Source: Martinezella tropici (GTDB lineage Bacteria > Pseudomonadota > Alphaproteobacteria > Rhizobiales > Rhizobiaceae). Taken from it: 64,000 bases of DNA. The stretch lies in NCBI RefSeq assembly GCF_003287875.1, contig NZ_QMKK01000056.1, forward strand, positions 1-64,000. Direction: 5' to 3'. Shown here piece after piece: positions 62,215 through 64,000 of the stretch. The translations under genes were made by a program, and so were the position numbers. Under the pieces are notes generated by a model that was not told where the DNA came from, ran no database searches, and saw only the letters and a list, made by a program, of their open reading frames with translations. The stretch's first letter is position 1. Every line of letters starts with the position of its first letter.

Positions 62215-62234
62215 GACGATAGGAGGGGCGACCA

Positions 62235-63797
62235 GTGGATCGGGAGACCTTTAGCGCTAGGTCATCGGTGTCGCAGCCTGTGCGGGCTGCCGAATATGTG
62301 CGTATGTCGACCGATCATCAGCGATACTCTACCGAAAACCAATCGGAGGCAATCCGGGAATATGCTCAGACTCGCGGTATCGAAATTGTCCGAACATACG
62401 CGGATTCCGGAAAGAGTGGGTTGAAAATCGAAGGACGCGATGCGCTCCGACAACTCATCACGGATGTGCAGGTCGGCACAGCCGATTTCACAATGGTCCT
62501 GGTATATGATGTCAGTCGCTGGGGCCGTTTCCAGGATGCTGATGAAAGCGCCTATTACGAATACATCTGCCGCCGTGCTGGGATCTCCGTCCAGTATTGC
62601 GCGGAGCAGTTTGAAAATGACGGCAGCCCAATATCGACCATCGTCAAAGGCGTCAAGCGAGCTATGGCCGGAGAGTATAGCCGAGAGTTGTCTACAAAGG
62701 TTTTCGCAGGACAGGGCCGGCTGATCGAAAAAGGGTACCGGCAAGGGGGGCCAGCTGGTTTCGGTCTGCGACGGACCCTGATCGATGAGCGCGGTCAGAT
62801 TAAGGGTATTCTTCATCGTGGGGAGTACAAAAGCATCCAGACCGACCGGGTTATTCTCACTTTAGGGCCGACCGAAGAAGTGGAGCTAGTCCGTGAGATA
62901 TATCGCAGGTTCGTCCATCATGGGGAGAGTGAAAGCCAAATCGCGGCTGATCTGAACGAGCGGGGCATCAAATCCGACCTTGGGCGCGACTGGACGAGAG
63001 GGACAGTCCATCAAATCCTGATCAACGAGAAATATGCCGGCGACAATGTATGGAACCGGCGGTCTTTCAAATTGAAGAAAAGGCATGTGCGCAATGATCC
63101 GGACATGTGGATCAGGGCTGACGGCGTATTCGATCCCGTCATCGAGCGCCCCCTCTTCCAAGCGGCCCGAACGCTCATCAACGCTCGGTCATATCGCTTG
63201 AGCGACGATGAAATGCTGCAGTCTTTGCGGGACCTTTACCGGCGAATTGGAAGCTTGTCCGGTATCGTCATTGATGAGTGCGATGGCATGCCGTCGAGCA
63301 GTGTCTACAGCTCGCGCTTCGGAAGCCTTCTCCGAGCCTATAGTCTCGTGGGCTTTAATCCGGATCGAGATTATCGTTATATCGAGATCAATCGAAAACT
63401 GCGCAAGCTCCATCCCGAGGTGCTTGAGGAGGTAATGAGCTCTTTGAAATCCTCGGGAAGTGAGGCTTGGCAGGACAGCGAAAGTGATCGTGTGACTGTC
63501 AATGAAGAGTTCACCCTATCGATCGTAATCGCCCGCTGCTTTCAGACCTCCACGGGACTTTTACGCTGGAAGCTGCGTTTCGACACGTCGCTTGCTCCGG
63601 ACATCACCATTGTTGTCCGCATGGATTCAACCAATCGGAGGCCTTTCGACTACTATCTCCTTCCAAGGCTCGATCTTCTCGCCGAACGATTGAGGATGGC
63701 AGAAGACAACGCTTTGCAGCTCGACGCCTATCGGTTCGACGATCTCGCTATTCTCTATCAGATTGCTGTACCCGTGAACCTGCCGGAGGCCGCGTGA
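62235..63797 (+). CDS. Large serine recombinase
   Basis: 520 residues from GTG 62235 with AGGAGGGG upstream. Resolvase-type catalytic domain with Ser25 (AAEYVRMSTDHQR), then a recombinase domain (AADLNERGIKSDLGRDWTRGTVHQILINEKYAG). There is no CXXC zinc ribbon of the usual large integrase; instead the last 200 residues are an unrecognised helical region. The stop overlaps the start of the ParB-like gene (TGATG-type), linking the two. Could drive excision or inversion of an island. Confidence 0.85.
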   Translation: MDRETFSARSSVSQPVRAAEYVRMSTDHQRYSTENQSEAIREYAQTRGIEIVRTYADSGKSGLKIEGRDALRQLITDVQVGTADFTMVLVYDVSRWGRFQDADESAYYEYICRRAGISVQYCAEQFENDGSPISTIVKGVKRAMAGEYSRELSTKVFAGQGRLIEKGYRQGGPAGFGLRRTLIDERGQIKGILHRGEYKSIQTDRVILTLGPTEEVELVREIYRRFVHHGESESQIAADLNERGIKSDLGRDWTRGTVHQILINEKYAGDNVWNRRSFKLKKRHVRNDPDMWIRADGVFDPVIERPLFQAARTLINARSYRLSDDEMLQSLRDLYRRIGSLSGIVIDECDGMPSSSVYSSRFGSLLRAYSLVGFNPDRDYRYIEINRKLRKLHPEVLEEVMSSLKSSGSEAWQDSESDRVTVNEEFTLSIVIARCFQTSTGLLRWKLRFDTSLAPDITIVVRMDSTNRRPFDYYLLPRLDLLAERLRMAEDNALQLDAYRFDDLAILYQIAVPVNLPEAA

Positions 63798-64000
63798 TGT
63801 CTGCTCTTCATATAGAAATGATCCCTATTTCGCGGATCTCAGTCCTAAACCCGCGCGCTCGCAATAAAAGGCAGCATCGGGATATCGTAAACAATATCGA
63901 AGCCATTGGCCTCAAACGCCCGATCACTGTTAGCCGCCACGATGGTCCAGGCGGACTACGGTATGATCTGGTTTGCGGGGAGGGGCGGTTGGAAGCTTTC
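63797..64000 (+). CDS. ParB/RepB-like nuclease-domain protein, 3' truncated by window
   Basis: 68 residues visible. ParB/Srx N-terminal pattern: ISVLNPRARNKRQHRDIVNN, then IGLKRPITVSR and LVCGEGRLEAF, which includes the GERR-like CTPase box (GEGR). The gene starts with an ATG overlapping the recombinase stop. Similar recombinase-ParB pairs occur in rhizobia; this is probably not a replication-partition ParB of the replicon because repA is not adjacent in the window. Confidence 0.82.
   Translation, partial: MSALHIEMIPISRISVLNPRARNKRQHRDIVNNIEAIGLKRPITVSRHDGPGGLRYDLVCGEGRLEAF

Noticed and set aside
1..64000. tRNA genes or CRISPR arrays
   Set aside because: No T-arm consensus in a plausible cloverleaf and no regularly spaced repeats were seen, though a covariance scan was not possible.

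Overview
The window looks like a segment of a Rhizobium-type alphaproteobacterial replicon (Rhizobium/Agrobacterium/Sinorhizobium group). The support is an alpha-r14-type small RNA with three anti-Shine-Dalgarno loops, a serine recombinase followed by a RepB/ParB-like partner, and alphaproteobacterial-looking metabolic genes. The replicon (chromosome, chromid or plasmid) cannot be told from the window. No tRNA, rRNA or CRISPR array was recognised.

Positions 1-10.6 kb hold a methylated-amine catabolic cluster. A folD 3' end is followed by dmmD-dmmA-dmmB-dmmC and tmm on the plus strand, closed by an intrinsic terminator. A short PAS/chemoreceptor-like gene comes next, then tdm on the minus strand and a divergent APC permease. 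Read together they give trimethylamine -> TMAO (Tmm) -> dimethylamine + formaldehyde (Tdm) -> monomethylamine + formaldehyde (DmmABC), with GcvT-like and FolD proteins able to feed C1 units into the folate pool.

Positions 10.8-21.8 kb hold small regulator/enzyme modules, several arranged divergently around visible palindromes: SAM methyltransferase; MFS exporter/TetR with three operator copies; GST; SDR/HxlR; a limonene-epoxide-hydrolase-like protein; an SDR lacking its catalytic Tyr/Lys, divergent from a LysR gene; a rifampin ADP-ribosyltransferase (arr); aldo/keto reductase/TetR with two operators; and a small secreted Tyr/His-rich protein with its own terminator.

From about 22.4 kb to the right edge the window is accessory DNA: a VapBC-type module, an antitoxin-PIN toxin-orphan antitoxin-tyrosine integrase operon, and an IS110-family insertion. 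Then come several conflict/defence-type cassettes: (a) a translationally coupled EAD1-like/trypsin-like protease plus two P-loop (STAND-like) proteins; (b) a lipoprotein coupled to a three-domain cell-wall hydrolase that lacks a signal peptide, near an unknown protein; (c) an RloC/PrrC-like ATPase plus a HEPN protein; (d) an intact Tn3-family transposon with a PLP-dehydratase passenger, inserted with a 5-bp duplication between cassettes c and e; (e) an RHH regulator, three DNA methyltransferases and a PLD-family nuclease; (f) a stand-alone caspase/CHAT-like protein; (g) McrBC. The right edge is an HTH regulator divergent from a serine recombinase-ParB-like pair that runs off the window. Cassettes a, c+e and f are the best candidates for undescribed systems.
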